DNA of 64,000 bases from Roseomonas sp. AR75 (GTDB taxonomy: Bacteria; Pseudomonadota; Alphaproteobacteria; Acetobacterales; Acetobacteraceae), in assembly GCF_005222815.1 (NCBI RefSeq), contig NZ_STGB01000001.1, positions 186,001 to 250,000 of the forward strand. Reading direction: 5' to 3'. Each line of letters opens with the position of its first letter. The stretch's first letter is position 1. The notes under the pieces were generated by a model. The model was not told the DNA's origin and ran no database searches. It saw only the letters and a program-made list of their open reading frames with translations. Positions 1 to 10,400 of this stretch are shown in pieces. The translations under genes were made by a program, and so were the position numbers.

Positions 1-2090
1 CCCGGCGCGACTTCGACGCCCTGGTTGAGCGTGCCACCGCTGGGCAGGCCGGCGATCAGGACCGTGTCCGCGAGACCTTCCGAGCCGTCAGCATCCGCGG
101 TGACGAAGGCCGCGGCAATCGGGATCCAGGAATCCTCCGCGCCGCTGCCGCCGGCCGTCAGCGCGGCATCCGCTTCGGCCCGCGGCGCGACTGTCACGGT
201 GAAGGGGAGCTCCCGCAGGGCGGCATCGCCATTCGCGGCTTCCGTCGCGGTGGCACGAAGGGTCAGCGCCAGCGTGCCGGAAAAGTGCGGCGGCGGCGCC
301 AGGGTGAGCCCCGGCAGGTCGTCGGCATCCAGGCGCCATCCCCCATCGCTGCCGCGCGTGCCGGCGGAGAGCGTCGCCCTCTCCGGCACGCCAAGCAGGA
401 CGAGCGACAGCCGCTCCGAGCCATCGGCGTCGGACAGCGCGGCGGCGAGGTCGAGCGGGATCACGCCATCCTCCGCTCCCGCGGTCTCGGCGACGCTCAC
501 CAGCGGTGCGTCGGCCACCGCGGTGACGGCGACGATCAGCGGTGCGGCCATGGTGGCTGCGGCGCCATCCGCTTCCAGGACCTGCGCCTCGATGCGGAGC
601 GCGATGGCCGCATCGCTGTCCGGGGGCGGCGTCAGGGCAATTCGGCCCGCCTCGAAATCGCTGCGGGCCACGCGCCAGCTTCCCGCGCCGAGCGGCGTTC
701 CGCCGTCCAGGCCCGCATCGGGCGGTACGCCGTGGATCAGCACCGTGTCGGCCCAACGCTCCGACGCGTCGGAGAGCGGGCCGAAGCCGACCGAGAGAGT
801 GATCGGCCGGTCCTCCTCGCCCGCGGCGCTGCCGTGGATGGCGCCGCCATCCACCACGGCATCGACCCGCACCGTGAAGCGGCGCTCGATCACGGCGGCG
901 TCGCCATTCGCCGCCTCTGTGCTCGTCGCGCGCAGCGTCAGCGCGATCATGCCGGCGAAGTCTGGCGGCGGCGTGAGCCTCAGGCCTGGCAGATCCGCGG
1001 GGGCGACGCTCCAGCTGCCATCCGCGTCGCGCATGCCGGCGGAGAGCGCCGCTCCCTCCGGCACGCCGAGGATCGCGAGTGTCAAACGCTCCGAGCCGTC
1101 CGTGTCGGTCAGCGCCGCGGAAAGGTCGAGCGGGATGGCCCGGTCCTCGGCGCCGGAGATATCCTCGGCCGTCGCCACAGGTGCGTCCGCGACTGCTGCA
1201 ATGCGGATCTCCGCCAGGCCGGTCAGTTCGCGCGTGTCGCGCCCGCCCTCGTCCACATCCTCCGCGATGGCGCGCAGGGTCAGGCGGATCGTCGCGTCGC
1301 TGTCCGCGGGCGGCCGGATGGCGATGCGGCCGGCGAGCAGGTCGGCGGTCGCGACCTCCCAGATGCCGGGCGCAACCTCGCTGCCCCGGGACAGTTGCGC
1401 GCCGGGCGGGACACCCTCGATCCGCACCGTGTCGAGCAGACGTTCGGAGCCGTCGTCGTCGGGCGTGGCGAAGCCGGCCGCGATGGTGATCCATTCGTCT
1501 TCCGCGCCGCTGCCCGACCCTGTGACGGCCGCCTGGGCATGGACGCCGGGCGCGTCGGGCTGTGCCTTCGGCAACTCGGGTGCGCTGGAGCCGCCGACGG
1601 CGACCTCGCCGGCCGTCGCGACGGTCTCGGGTACCGGTTCGACGATGGGCAGCATCAGCGGCGCCGCCTGCGAGAGCGCCGCCGCGGAACCGAGGGCGGT
1701 CATGGCCGCGGGCAGCGGCAGCCCGGCGCTTTGCCCCTCATTGCCCGGAGCGGGGGCACTCGCGGGCCTGGGCGCTGGCGCAACCGGATCGGGCGTCGCC
1801 GCCACGGCCCCGATGGCCGGTGTCGCGGGGACGGTTGCAGCGTCCTGCTGCCCTGCGCGTGGACCCGTCGTCCTGGCCGCGCCATCCCCGGCGGGCGCCG
1901 TTGCCGCCGGCGTGGCGGCGGCATCGCTTGACAGGCCAACGCCGACCGCGGCGCTGCTTGCCCCGACCAGGATGGCCGGGGCGGGCGGCGCCTCGTTCTG
2001 CAGGCCGCGGACCGTGGCGCGCAACTGGCGCACGGCACCGTCGGAGAGCAGGCTGCCTTCCGTGGGCTGCTGCTGCGTTTCCGCACTCAT
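1..2090 (-). CDS. Large RTX-adhesin-type repeat protein, C-terminus cut by window edge
   Basis: The frame is open from an ATG at 2090 to the left edge (696 codons, no stop seen), so the gene is partial. The first ~190 residues are rich in Ala and Pro and look disordered. They are followed by repeats of roughly 100-130 residues that start with a (S)GAED motif and contain DxDGSE, GVP and PPxxS/F motifs. Two repeat types alternate: one carries DTVxIxGxP and GRIAxxPP, the other IPLDLSAAL and TEAANGD. Such GSED-type repeats are typical of large type-I-secreted adhesins and RTX proteins in Alphaproteobacteria. The ATG lies 6 bp after the hlyD stop, so it is probably the last visible gene of the secretion operon and a likely second substrate or surface partner. 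No signal peptide is seen, as expected for type I secretion. The C-terminal export signal would be outside the window. Confidence 0.8.
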   Translation of the reverse strand, partial: MSAETQQQPTEGSLLSDGAVRQLRATVRGLQNEAPPAPAILVGASSAAVGVGLSSDAAATPAATAPAGDGAARTTGPRAGQQDAATVPATPAIGAVAATPDPVAPAPRPASAPAPGNEGQSAGLPLPAAMTALGSAAALSQAAPLMLPIVEPVPETVATAGEVAVGGSSAPELPKAQPDAPGVHAQAAVTGSGSGAEDEWITIAAGFATPDDDGSERLLDTVRIEGVPPGAQLSRGSEVAPGIWEVATADLLAGRIAIRPPADSDATIRLTLRAIAEDVDEGGRDTRELTGLAEIRIAAVADAPVATAEDISGAEDRAIPLDLSAALTDTDGSERLTLAILGVPEGAALSAGMRDADGSWSVAPADLPGLRLTPPPDFAGMIALTLRATSTEAANGDAAVIERRFTVRVDAVVDGGAIHGSAAGEEDRPITLSVGFGPLSDASERWADTVLIHGVPPDAGLDGGTPLGAGSWRVARSDFEAGRIALTPPPDSDAAIALRIEAQVLEADGAAATMAAPLIVAVTAVADAPLVSVAETAGAEDGVIPLDLAAALSDADGSERLSLVLLGVPERATLSAGTRGSDGGWRLDADDLPGLTLAPPPHFSGTLALTLRATATEAANGDAALRELPFTVTVAPRAEADAALTAGGSGAEDSWIPIAAAFVTADADGSEGLADTVLIAGLPSGGTLNQGVEVAP

Positions 2091-2096
2091 GGCTGG

Positions 2097-3425
2097 TCAG
2101 CGCTCCCGGAAGGCGGTGGAAACGGCGGCGTAGAGCGGCTTCAGCAGATACTGCAGCACCGTCTTCCGTCCCGTGGTGATCTCGGCCGACACGATCATTC
2201 CCGGCACGAGCCGTGCGAGTTCAGGGTTGCGGCCGACATGGTCCTGCGACAGCGCGATGCGGGCGCGCCAATGCGGCTGCTTCTGCTCGTCGAGGAAGCT
2301 GCCCGCGGAGATGCGCTGCACGACGCCGTCCACCGTGCCGAAGCGCGAGAAGTCGAAGGCCTGCACCTTCACCGTCACCGGCTGCCCGGGCTCTATGAAG
2401 CCGATGTCGCGCGGCGTGATGCGCGCATCCACCACCAAGGTCGCGTCGGCGGGCAGGATCTCCGCGACAAGCGCGCCGGGCGCGAGCACGGTTCCGGGGC
2501 GCGTGACTGCCAGTCCGCGCACCACGCCTGCGCTCGGCGCGCGCAGCAGCACGCGCTCGGCCCGGTCCTCGAGACGGATGATGGCGGATTCTGTCTCTGC
2601 GATGTCCTGCGCGATCCGTGCCGCTTCCGTGCGTGCCTCGTCGAGCGCGGTGGAGCCGGCTTCCGCCAGGCGCGCTTCTGCCTCCGCTAGCCCGCGCGCG
2701 GCGGTTGCGGCCTGGCCGGTGACACGCTCCTGCTCGGCTTCGGCACCCAGCAGCAGGCGATTGGCTTCCAGCACGGCGATGCGGGTCGTGAGTCCATCGC
2801 GTGACAAGGCCTGGCGGGTCGCCAATTCGTCGCGGAACATCGCCACCTGCCGGTCCAGCGCCCCGGCCTGCGCCATCAGCATGGCGACCTCGCTGCGGCG
2901 CTGCGCCACCTGCTCGGCGAGTGTCACGCGCCGCGCCGCCTGTGCGGCGAGTCGTGCCTCCAGCGCGGCGCGCTGCGGACCGAGCAGCCCCTGCGTCGCG
3001 GCGCCTGCCGTTGGCAGCGCGGCGCCCGCCGCCAGCGCTTCCAGCCGCTCGGCCTGCAGCCGCAGCGCATCCAGGCGCACCTGCATCTGGCCGAGCTCCG
3101 CGCGCGGCGCCGCATCGTGCAGGCGCAGGACCGGTTGGCCCTGCGAAACCAGCTCGCCCTCGCGCACCAGTACCGCCGCGACGATCCCGCCTTCGAGGTG
3201 CTGCACGGGGGCTGCGGCGAGCGAGGTCTCCACCTGGCCAGGTGCGACCGCGATCTCCGGCAGTCGCGTCAGGGCCGCCCAGCCGAGGAAGGCGGCAACC
3301 AGCGCGGCGGCGCCCAGGATGGTGGCGCGCTCCACGCCCTTCAGCCGCACTTCCTCCAGCGCGAGCACATGGCGATCGGGCCGGGGCGTGCGGCTGGGCT
3401 CCGGCAGTGCGAGGATGCGGCTCAT
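2097..3425 (-). CDS. HlyD-family type I secretion periplasmic adaptor
   Basis: The 442-residue product has the layout of a membrane fusion protein. It has a short cytoplasmic head, one membrane segment at about residues 35-53, a lipoyl-like half motif (HLEGGIVAAVLVREGELV) near residue 80, and a long Ala/Arg/Glu-rich coiled coil from about 110 to 290. The second lipoyl half and beta-barrel follow, with the family-typical stretch around IEPGQPVTVKVQAFDFSRFG. It would link the inner-membrane ABC pair to an outer-membrane TolC-type channel. Its ATG overlaps the stop of the upstream ABC gene by four bases (ATGA), indicating translational coupling. Length is normal for the family. No outer-membrane factor gene is visible in the window. 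Confidence 0.93.
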   Translation of the reverse strand: MSRILALPEPSRTPRPDRHVLALEEVRLKGVERATILGAAALVAAFLGWAALTRLPEIAVAPGQVETSLAAAPVQHLEGGIVAAVLVREGELVSQGQPVLRLHDAAPRAELGQMQVRLDALRLQAERLEALAAGAALPTAGAATQGLLGPQRAALEARLAAQAARRVTLAEQVAQRRSEVAMLMAQAGALDRQVAMFRDELATRQALSRDGLTTRIAVLEANRLLLGAEAEQERVTGQAATAARGLAEAEARLAEAGSTALDEARTEAARIAQDIAETESAIIRLEDRAERVLLRAPSAGVVRGLAVTRPGTVLAPGALVAEILPADATLVVDARITPRDIGFIEPGQPVTVKVQAFDFSRFGTVDGVVQRISAGSFLDEQKQPHWRARIALSQDHVGRNPELARLVPGMIVSAEITTGRKTVLQYLLKPLYAAVSTAFRER

Positions 3426-5608
3426 GTCGGGCGTCCCGCGGGCTTGAAGACAGGCAGGCGAAGCGGCGCGGCGGGCGAGGGGCCCGCACCGGGCACCGGC
3501 ACTTCCTCGACGGTTGCGTCGGCAATGCGCAGCACGCGGTCAGCCAGGCGCATATGGCTCGGCCGGTGCGTCGCCATCAGGATCGTCGCGCGGCCGCGGC
3601 GCGCACCGACCACCGCGGCGAAGGCGGTCGCTGTCGCCTCGTCGAGGCCTGCCACCGGCTCGTCCAGCAGCAGAACCGGGGCGTCGCGCAGAAGCGCGCG
3701 CGCCAATGCAATGCGCACCAGCAGGCTGCGCGGCAGGCTGCCGGTCGCGTTGTCGCCTACGCGCGTCCGGAAGCCCCCCGGCAGCGCCTCGATCGCCGTC
3801 AGGACATGCGCTTCGGCGCAGGCGCGGCGCAGCGCGTCGTCGGTCGCCTCCGGTGCGGCGAGGCGCAGGTTCTGCGCGATGGTGCCGTAGAGGAGATGCG
3901 GCGATTGCGGCACATAGGCCACCGCGCGGCGCAGCACGGCCGGGTCATAGGCGCGGACGTCATGCCCGCCCACGCGCACCACGCCGCCCTGCGGACGATA
4001 GAGGCCCGCGACGAGCTTCAGCAGCGACGACTTGCCTGCGCCGTCCCCGCCGGTGACGGCAACGACCTCGCCATGACGGATCGCGAAGCTCGCCCCCGCC
4101 AGTACAGGTTCGGCCTGGGAGAGATAGCGCAGCGCGACTCGATGGAACACGACATCCCCGCTGGCCGGCCCCGCCATCAGGGCGCGCTGCGCCACCGGCC
4201 GCTCGGTCTCCAGCGCCATCATGCCATCCACCTGGCGGATCGAGGCGCGCGTCTGCTCCCAGCGGGAGAGCATCAGGAAGGCGCCCTGCATCGGCGCGAG
4301 CACGCGCCAGATCAGCATCATGCCCGCGATCAGCGCGCCTGGCGTCATTCCACCGGCGAGCACGGCGCCGACGCCCAGCACCATCGCACAGAGGCCGGAG
4401 AGCGTGACGATCGCCTGCGCCGTGGCCGTCACGCGCCCGTTCACCGCGGCTGCGCGGGCGGACGCGAGGGCTGCCGCGGCGGACGCGGCGGCATAGCCAT
4501 CGGCCCAACGGTCCGTGGCGCCGGAAAGGCGCAGCGTGCGGTGCGCCTCCAGCAACTCGATTGCCAGCACCTCGCGCGCCTGGCCGGCCTGGGATGCGCC
4601 AATGATCGCGCGCCGCGCCGCCCCGCGGGTGACCAGGAACAGCGCCGCGAAGGCGAGCGCGGCGATCACCGGCACCAATGCGATCCAGCCCCCGAGGGCC
4701 AGCAGCAGCGCCAGCACGAACAGGCTGAAGGGGAGGTCCAGCACCGCGAGGGCGAAGGCGCCCGTCAGCATTTCCCGGATACCCGCGAAGTCGCGCAGGC
4801 GGGACACCTGCGCGGCGGTTCCCGCGCGTTCGACAAGCGCCGCCGGCAGTGCCATGAGCTGCGCGAAGACGCCCTCTGGCACCAGGCGGTCGAGGCGCTC
4901 GCCGATGCGCGCCAGCGCGCGCTGGCGCAAGGCGCGGAAGCCGAGCTCGCCCAGCACCGCCAGCAGCACCCCCGGCAGCAACATGGCCAGCGCGTCGGCC
5001 TGCCGCCCGGTCACCACCAGGTCAAAGACCAGCATGGTGAAGACCGGCACCGCCAGGCCGAGCAGAGTGACCAGCGCCGACAGGCCGAGAAGAAGCGGCA
5101 CCGCCGGCGTGAAGCGACGGGCAACGATGCCGATCCAGCTCTCGCGTGCGCGCGGCGGCTCGTGCGGAACCGGGACGTAGAGCGTGCCTGACAGGCGACG
5201 CCCGCGCCAGGCACCGGTCAGGCCGGTGGCGCCGTCGAACAGCAGGAGCGTCCCCGCCTCGTCGCGATACAGCACCGAAGCCGCGTGGCCGCGCCGCAGC
5301 AGCAGTGCCGGAAGCAGCCGCACATCGAGCCGCCCGCGCTTCAGGCGCAGCGCCCGCGTGGGATGGCCGAGCCGCGCCAACGCGTTGCGGATATCCGTGA
5401 GATCGGGCTGCGGCTCGGCATGCGGCAGCGCCGCGAGAATGCCTTCCGGCCCGCCTTCCCAGTGCAGGAGCCCGAGCAGGGCAGCGAGACAGCGGGTGAG
5501 GTCCGTCTCCTCGATGCCCGGGGGGTGAGCGACGCGCAACCGGCCGGGCAGCGCGCCGGTGAGCGCGGGCGTGACGTCCGCGAGCGGCTGGTGGACGAAA
5601 GCGTTCAC
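3422..5608 (-). CDS. Type I secretion ABC transporter with degenerate C39-like N-terminal domain
   Basis: This is a 728-residue fusion of permease and ATPase. Residues ~1-155 resemble the peptidase-C39-like domain of LapB/HlyB exporters but lack the catalytic Cys-His set, so the domain probably docks substrate rather than cutting it. Membrane helices span about 170-450. The nucleotide-binding domain has a canonical Walker A (GGDGAGKSS, near 518) and Walker B (VLLLDEP, near 642) and an H-loop (ATHRPS). The LSGGQ signature is replaced by a sequence around GSLPRSLLVR. I chose GTG at 5608 because it overlaps the stop of the preceding ABC gene (GTGA); the frame stays open further upstream but only over that gene. 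It is one half of a probable heterodimer with the product of 5605-7335. Confidence 0.9.
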   Translation of the reverse strand: MNAFVHQPLADVTPALTGALPGRLRVAHPPGIEETDLTRCLAALLGLLHWEGGPEGILAALPHAEPQPDLTDIRNALARLGHPTRALRLKRGRLDVRLLPALLLRRGHAASVLYRDEAGTLLLFDGATGLTGAWRGRRLSGTLYVPVPHEPPRARESWIGIVARRFTPAVPLLLGLSALVTLLGLAVPVFTMLVFDLVVTGRQADALAMLLPGVLLAVLGELGFRALRQRALARIGERLDRLVPEGVFAQLMALPAALVERAGTAAQVSRLRDFAGIREMLTGAFALAVLDLPFSLFVLALLLALGGWIALVPVIAALAFAALFLVTRGAARRAIIGASQAGQAREVLAIELLEAHRTLRLSGATDRWADGYAAASAAAALASARAAAVNGRVTATAQAIVTLSGLCAMVLGVGAVLAGGMTPGALIAGMMLIWRVLAPMQGAFLMLSRWEQTRASIRQVDGMMALETERPVAQRALMAGPASGDVVFHRVALRYLSQAEPVLAGASFAIRHGEVVAVTGGDGAGKSSLLKLVAGLYRPQGGVVRVGGHDVRAYDPAVLRRAVAYVPQSPHLLYGTIAQNLRLAAPEATDDALRRACAEAHVLTAIEALPGGFRTRVGDNATGSLPRSLLVRIALARALLRDAPVLLLDEPVAGLDEATATAFAAVVGARRGRATILMATHRPSHMRLADRVLRIADATVEEVPVPGAGPSPAAPLRLPVFKPAGRPT

Positions 5609-7335
5609 GCCACGGCCTCGAGCTGGCCGCCGGCAATACGCAGCACGCGATCCGCCCGCGTGAGGGCAGAGGGCCGGTGACTCACCAGCAGGATGGTGAC
5701 CTCTCCGCGAAGCTGCGCCAGCACCTTGCCGAGCCGCGCATCGCCCTCCGCATCGAGCTGCGAGGTCACATCGTCCAGCAGCAGGATACGCGGCTTCAGC
5801 GCGAGGGCGCGCACCAGCCCGATGCGTTGCATGACGCCGCGTGGCAGCGGCATGCCGCCGGTGCCGACCGGTGTATGCCAGCCGCCGGGCAACGCCGCCG
5901 CCACGCTGTCCAGCCCGAGCGCGGCGCCGAAGCGCATCGCACGCTCCTCCAGGATGGGTTCGCCGAGAGTGAGGTTCTCGATCAGCGTCCCGGCAACCAG
6001 CGCCGGGTCGGGTGGGACCAGCGCGATCGTGCGCCGTGCGGCGAGATGGTCGTGGCGCGCGAGGTCCTGGCCATCCACCAGCACCGCGCCGGCCTCGGGC
6101 CTCGCCTCGCCGGCGATGAGGCGCAGCAGGGCCGAGCGGCCGCTTCCATTCGGCCCGGTGATTCCGAGGAACTCCCCGGGCAGGATTTCGGCCGAGAGGT
6201 CGTCGAACAGGTGTCCGCCGCCGATCAGCCGGCCGAACCGCACCGCGCGCAGGCTGATGCGGCCCTCTGGCACGCGCAGCGGCGGCAGGCCCGGACGCGC
6301 TTCCTGCGGCAGCAGCGCCAATTCCGCCATGCGGCGGCGGGCATCGGAGAGCGTCTGCCAGCGCACCCAAAGGGCAACGCCGCCGAGCAGCGGCTGCATC
6401 GAGCGCCCGGCGAGCATAACGCAGGCGCTGAGGCCGCCGACGGTCAGCGCGCCGTCCAGCACCATCAGGCAGCCCCAGGCAGCCGTGGCGATGGTGGCGA
6501 GATGCGCGAAGAGCAGGCCGCCTTCCTGCGCCGCGGCCATGGCGCCGGAGAGGTCCCGGCGCAGTGCCGCCGTGGTGTCCTGCAGCCTTTCGTATCGCCG
6601 CTCCAGCAGAGGCTCGGCGCCAAGCAGCTTGAGCGCATGCAGTCCCTGCAGGACGTCGAAGAGGAAGTTGAAGCGGCGCTCTTCCGCTGCCGCCAGGCGC
6701 TCCGCCCGCCTTCGCACGCGTCTTCCTGCGATCCAGCCCAGCAGGAGCACGCCGGCGAGCAGCCCCGCGGGCGCCGCGGCGAGCGGTCCGGCGATGGCGG
6801 CGATGGCGAGCAGGTAGAGGCCGGCGAAGGGCAGATCGAGGATGGCCTGCAGAGCCGGTCCGGACCAGGCTTCCCGCAGCGTGCCGATGGCCGCAAGACG
6901 TTCGGAGTACCAGCCATTGCCATGCGCCTCGAAGGCGGCGGCGGGGGTGCCTGCGATGCGGCGCATCGCCTCCGCCTGAGCGCGCGCCTCCGCCACGGCG
7001 GCGAGCCGGCCGAGGACTTCCGCGCGGACGATGCGCAGCGCGAGCTCCAGCAACACGGCGAGTGCGACCGCGCCGGCCAGCAGCGTCAGCGTGCCGGTGG
7101 CGGCCTGCGGCAGGATGCGATCATAGACCTGCAGCAGCGCGACAGGGAGCGCCAGCGCCAGCAGCGTGACGAGCAGGGTTGCGAGCAGCAGCGCGGGCAG
7201 GGTGCGCGCGCCATGCAGGCGCAGTGCTTCACGCAGCGGCGCAGCAAGCCAATGCCGGCCTGCGGCGCGCCGCTGCCGCGGTGGACCCATGCCCGATGGA
7301 TCGAGTGCGGTAAGGGAAGGGGGCAAGGGCAGCAC
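5605..7335 (-). CDS. Type I secretion ABC transporter with degenerate ATPase site
   Basis: The 576-residue product is a PrtD-like permease-ATPase without a C39 domain. Hydrophobic helices occupy about residues 40-310. The nucleotide-binding domain is non-canonical. Walker A reads GPNGSGRS (near 393), with Arg in place of the invariant Lys. Walker B reads ILLLDDV (near 518), with Asp where the catalytic Glu normally sits. The signature is LPRGVMQR instead of LSGGQ, while the H-loop VSHRPS is intact. This is the pattern of the weak half of an asymmetric ABC heterodimer. The start is a GTG at 7335; ATG at 7290 is an alternative. It lies 141 bp after the giant RTX gene on the same strand and overlaps the next ABC gene by four bases. 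Confidence 0.88.
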   Translation of the reverse strand: MLPLPPSLTALDPSGMGPPRQRRAAGRHWLAAPLREALRLHGARTLPALLLATLLVTLLALALPVALLQVYDRILPQAATGTLTLLAGAVALAVLLELALRIVRAEVLGRLAAVAEARAQAEAMRRIAGTPAAAFEAHGNGWYSERLAAIGTLREAWSGPALQAILDLPFAGLYLLAIAAIAGPLAAAPAGLLAGVLLLGWIAGRRVRRRAERLAAAEERRFNFLFDVLQGLHALKLLGAEPLLERRYERLQDTTAALRRDLSGAMAAAQEGGLLFAHLATIATAAWGCLMVLDGALTVGGLSACVMLAGRSMQPLLGGVALWVRWQTLSDARRRMAELALLPQEARPGLPPLRVPEGRISLRAVRFGRLIGGGHLFDDLSAEILPGEFLGITGPNGSGRSALLRLIAGEARPEAGAVLVDGQDLARHDHLAARRTIALVPPDPALVAGTLIENLTLGEPILEERAMRFGAALGLDSVAAALPGGWHTPVGTGGMPLPRGVMQRIGLVRALALKPRILLLDDVTSQLDAEGDARLGKVLAQLRGEVTILLVSHRPSALTRADRVLRIAGGQLEAVA

Positions 7336-7476
7336 CCGATCAGCCAGCCCGGCCAGGGAGCGGCGGGTCGACCGGGAGCCTAGGGGCGGAAAGCTAAGTG
7401 GCCGTTAAGCCGGCGACGCGCGCAGCGCGACCGCCAAGCCCAGGCTGCGTCAAGAGCGAGCCCTTACCGCGCAGCG

Positions 7477-10400
7477 TCACGCGATGACGACGATCTCGCG
7501 GCCGGTCCATCCTGAGGCGCCGGTGAGGTCGGCGATGAGCTCCGCGGAAGCATCTCCGCTGCCATCCACATCCCACCAGAGCAGCTTCGCATCGGTCTCG
7601 AACACGAACTGCCCGATGCCGGGGTCCGACGTGGCGAGGCCGGTCACGTTCGCCACGTAGCGACCCACCTCGACCAGATCGATGCCTGCCGAAAGCCCCG
7701 CGCCGAAGCCCGCCGCGGAGATCTCGATCGTATCCTCCCATCCCCTGTAGCTGGCGATGGTGTCGCCACCCTCGGAGGCCAGCGCATAGCTGAAGACGTC
7801 GAAGCCCTGGCCGCCGATCATCCAATCGCCGCCCGCGCCCCCCATCAGAACATCGTTCCCTGCGCCACCGGCCAGGCTGTCGCTGCCGTCCTCACCCGCG
7901 AGACGGTTGTCAGCTGCGTTGCCGGCGAGCGTGTTGTCGAGCGCATTGCCGGTGCCGTCGATCGCAGCGGTGCCGGTCAGCCGCAGCCCCTCGACCTCGG
8001 CGCCAAGCACGTAGCTGATGCCGGCGCTGACGCTGTCCGTGCCCTCCGCGGGCTGCTCGAGCACCAGGTCGCCGACGTCGTCGACCAGATAGGCGTCGTC
8101 GCCCTCGCCGCCCGCCATGCTGTCTGCGCCGTGGCCGCCCACCAGCACGTCATGGCCCGCGTCACCGCGCAGCGTATCGTTCCCGACGCCGCCCGAGATC
8201 GTGTCGTTGCCGCCCTCCCCGGCGAGCAGGTTGCCGGCGGCGTTGCCTGCCAGAACGTTGGCGAGCGTGTTGCCGGTGGCGTCGATCGCGGCGCTGCCGA
8301 GCAGCGTGAGCCTCTCGACCTCGAGGCTCAGCACGTAACTGACGCTGGCCCGGACCGTATCGATGCCTTGCGCGGCGTCTTCGACCACGACATCGCCGAC
8401 ATCATCGACGATGTAGACGTCGTCGTCGGCACCGCCCAGCAGGCTGTCGGCGCCGGCGCCACCGACAATCCGATCGCCGCCGCCGCCTCCAAGCAGCGTG
8501 TCGCTGGCTGCGCCGCCGGTGATCGTATCGTTGCCCGCCTCGCCGGCGAGCAGGTTGGCGGCGATGTTGCCGGCCAGGACGTTGTCCAGCGCGTTGCCGG
8601 TGCCGTCGATCGCACCGGTGCCGATCAGCACCAGCCTCTCGACCTCGAAACCCAGCACGTAGCTGATGCTGGTGCCTGCGGCGTCGATGCCCTCAGCGGC
8701 CTTCTCGACGATGACGTCGCCGACATCATCGATGAAGTAGGTGTCGTTGCCAGCACCGCCCAGCAGGCTGTCGGCGCCCGTGCCGCCATCAAGGCGGTCA
8801 TTGCCCTCGCCACCGAGGGCGAGGTCGTTGCCAGCGCCTCCGCGCAGCAGATCATCGCCAGCCCCGCCGAGGAGAGTGTCGCCGCCCTGGATGCCGCGCA
8901 GCTCATCGGCGCCGTCGCCGCCTTCGAGCACATCGTCGTCGCCGCGGCCGATCAGGAGGTCGGCGCCATCATTTCCAACCAGCGTATCCGGCCGCGCAGT
9001 TCCCGTCTGCGTGTCCTTCCCATCAAGGACAGCGACCGCGATCGTCATCGGCGTTTCGAGGGCACCGTCCGAAGCGGCAACAATCACCTCGTACTCGTTG
9101 TCGGCGCCCTGGTCGGCAGGGGCCTCGAAGTCCGGGCGGACGAGGAAGTCCAGCGCGCCCGTCGCCGCGTCAATGGTGAACAGGTCGGCGTCCTCGCCAC
9201 CGACGATGCGATAGGCAAGCGGTGCAAGCTCCACGTCACTCGCCGTCACGACGACCACCGCCGTGGTGTTCTCCACGACATCGACCTGCGCGGTCGCGCC
9301 ACCGGTGGGCGACAGGATCACCGGCGCGTCGTTGACGGGCTGGATCTCCAGCGTCGACGCGGCCAGCACCTCGACAATGCCGTCGCTGGCCGAGATCTCG
9401 AGCGGCAGCGAGCCGTTGAAGTCGGCCGGTGGGGTGCCCGCCAATGTCCTCGTCGCACGGTCGTAGCTCAGCCATTCCGGCAGGGGGGCTCCGCCGGGGG
9501 AACGGAACTCGACAAGGACAGCATCCCCGTCCGGATCGGACACGAATCCTGCCGGGAACGTGACCGAGAAGGGTACGTCCTCGCTTCCGGTCAGCACCTG
9601 CGGCACGGTGATGACAGGGCGATCGTTCAATGCCTCGACCGTCACGGTGACGCGGGCAACATCCGCTATGCCGCTCGAATCCTTCAGCTCGTAGTCGAAC
9701 CACGCCTCGCCGCTGAAATGCCGCGCCGGTATCAGGATGATCTGGCCATCCCCCGACAACTCCACGGACACGTTCTGGCTGCCGAGAATGCGCGTGAGGG
9801 TCACCGCCTGGCGGTCGACATCGAAGTCGTTCTCGGTCAGCGCGGTGACGAAGGTGGTGAGGACCTCGTTCTCTCGGATGGTGAATGCGTCATCCACAGC
9901 GGTCGGACCGTCGCTGACCGGGAGGACATCGATGGTGACGGTCGTCGGGACGGCGAAGCCCGTCTCGTTGGTGAGCGCGTAGCGGAGCGTCAGGGTGCCG
10001 AAGAAGTCGGCGGGCGGCGCGACGCGGTAGAGGCCGTTCTCCAGCAGCGTAACGCCAGGTCCGGTGAGGCCGAGGAAACGGACATCCGATCCGACCGGGA
10101 TGTCGTCGTTCGCCATCAGCGCCGCGGGATCGATGTCGATGAAGCCGTCCTCGAGCACCTCGAAGCCGGCATCGGAGACCGCGACCGGCACTTCGAACTC
10201 CGGGAAGACCAGCACCGAGACATAGCCGGTGCTGGTCGCGCCGAGGTCGTCGGTGACGCGGTAGTGGAAGCCGCCATCCCCGAAATAGCCCGGCCGTCCC
10301 AGGAACACGGCGGTGTCGCCGTCACGAGCGACCGTGCCGTTGTCGCCGTCGAACACCTCGACGATGCGGAAGCCGTCGCCCTCCACGTCGCGGTCGTTGA

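Noticed and set aside
25..2133. A 702-codon plus-strand frame at the left edge
   Set aside because: The minus-strand frame from 2090 encodes orderly GAED repeats and fits the operon; the plus-strand translation is Ser/Ala/Arg-rich and repeats only because the true gene does.
1..7335. Outer-membrane TolC-type component of the secretion system
   Set aside because: No gene in the window has TolC features; it must be encoded elsewhere or beyond the left edge.
7802..8773. CRISPR-like array from regularly spaced repeats
   Set aside because: Units are 324 bp, diverged, in frame and encode RTX nonapeptides; there are no short identical repeats with unique spacers or cas genes.
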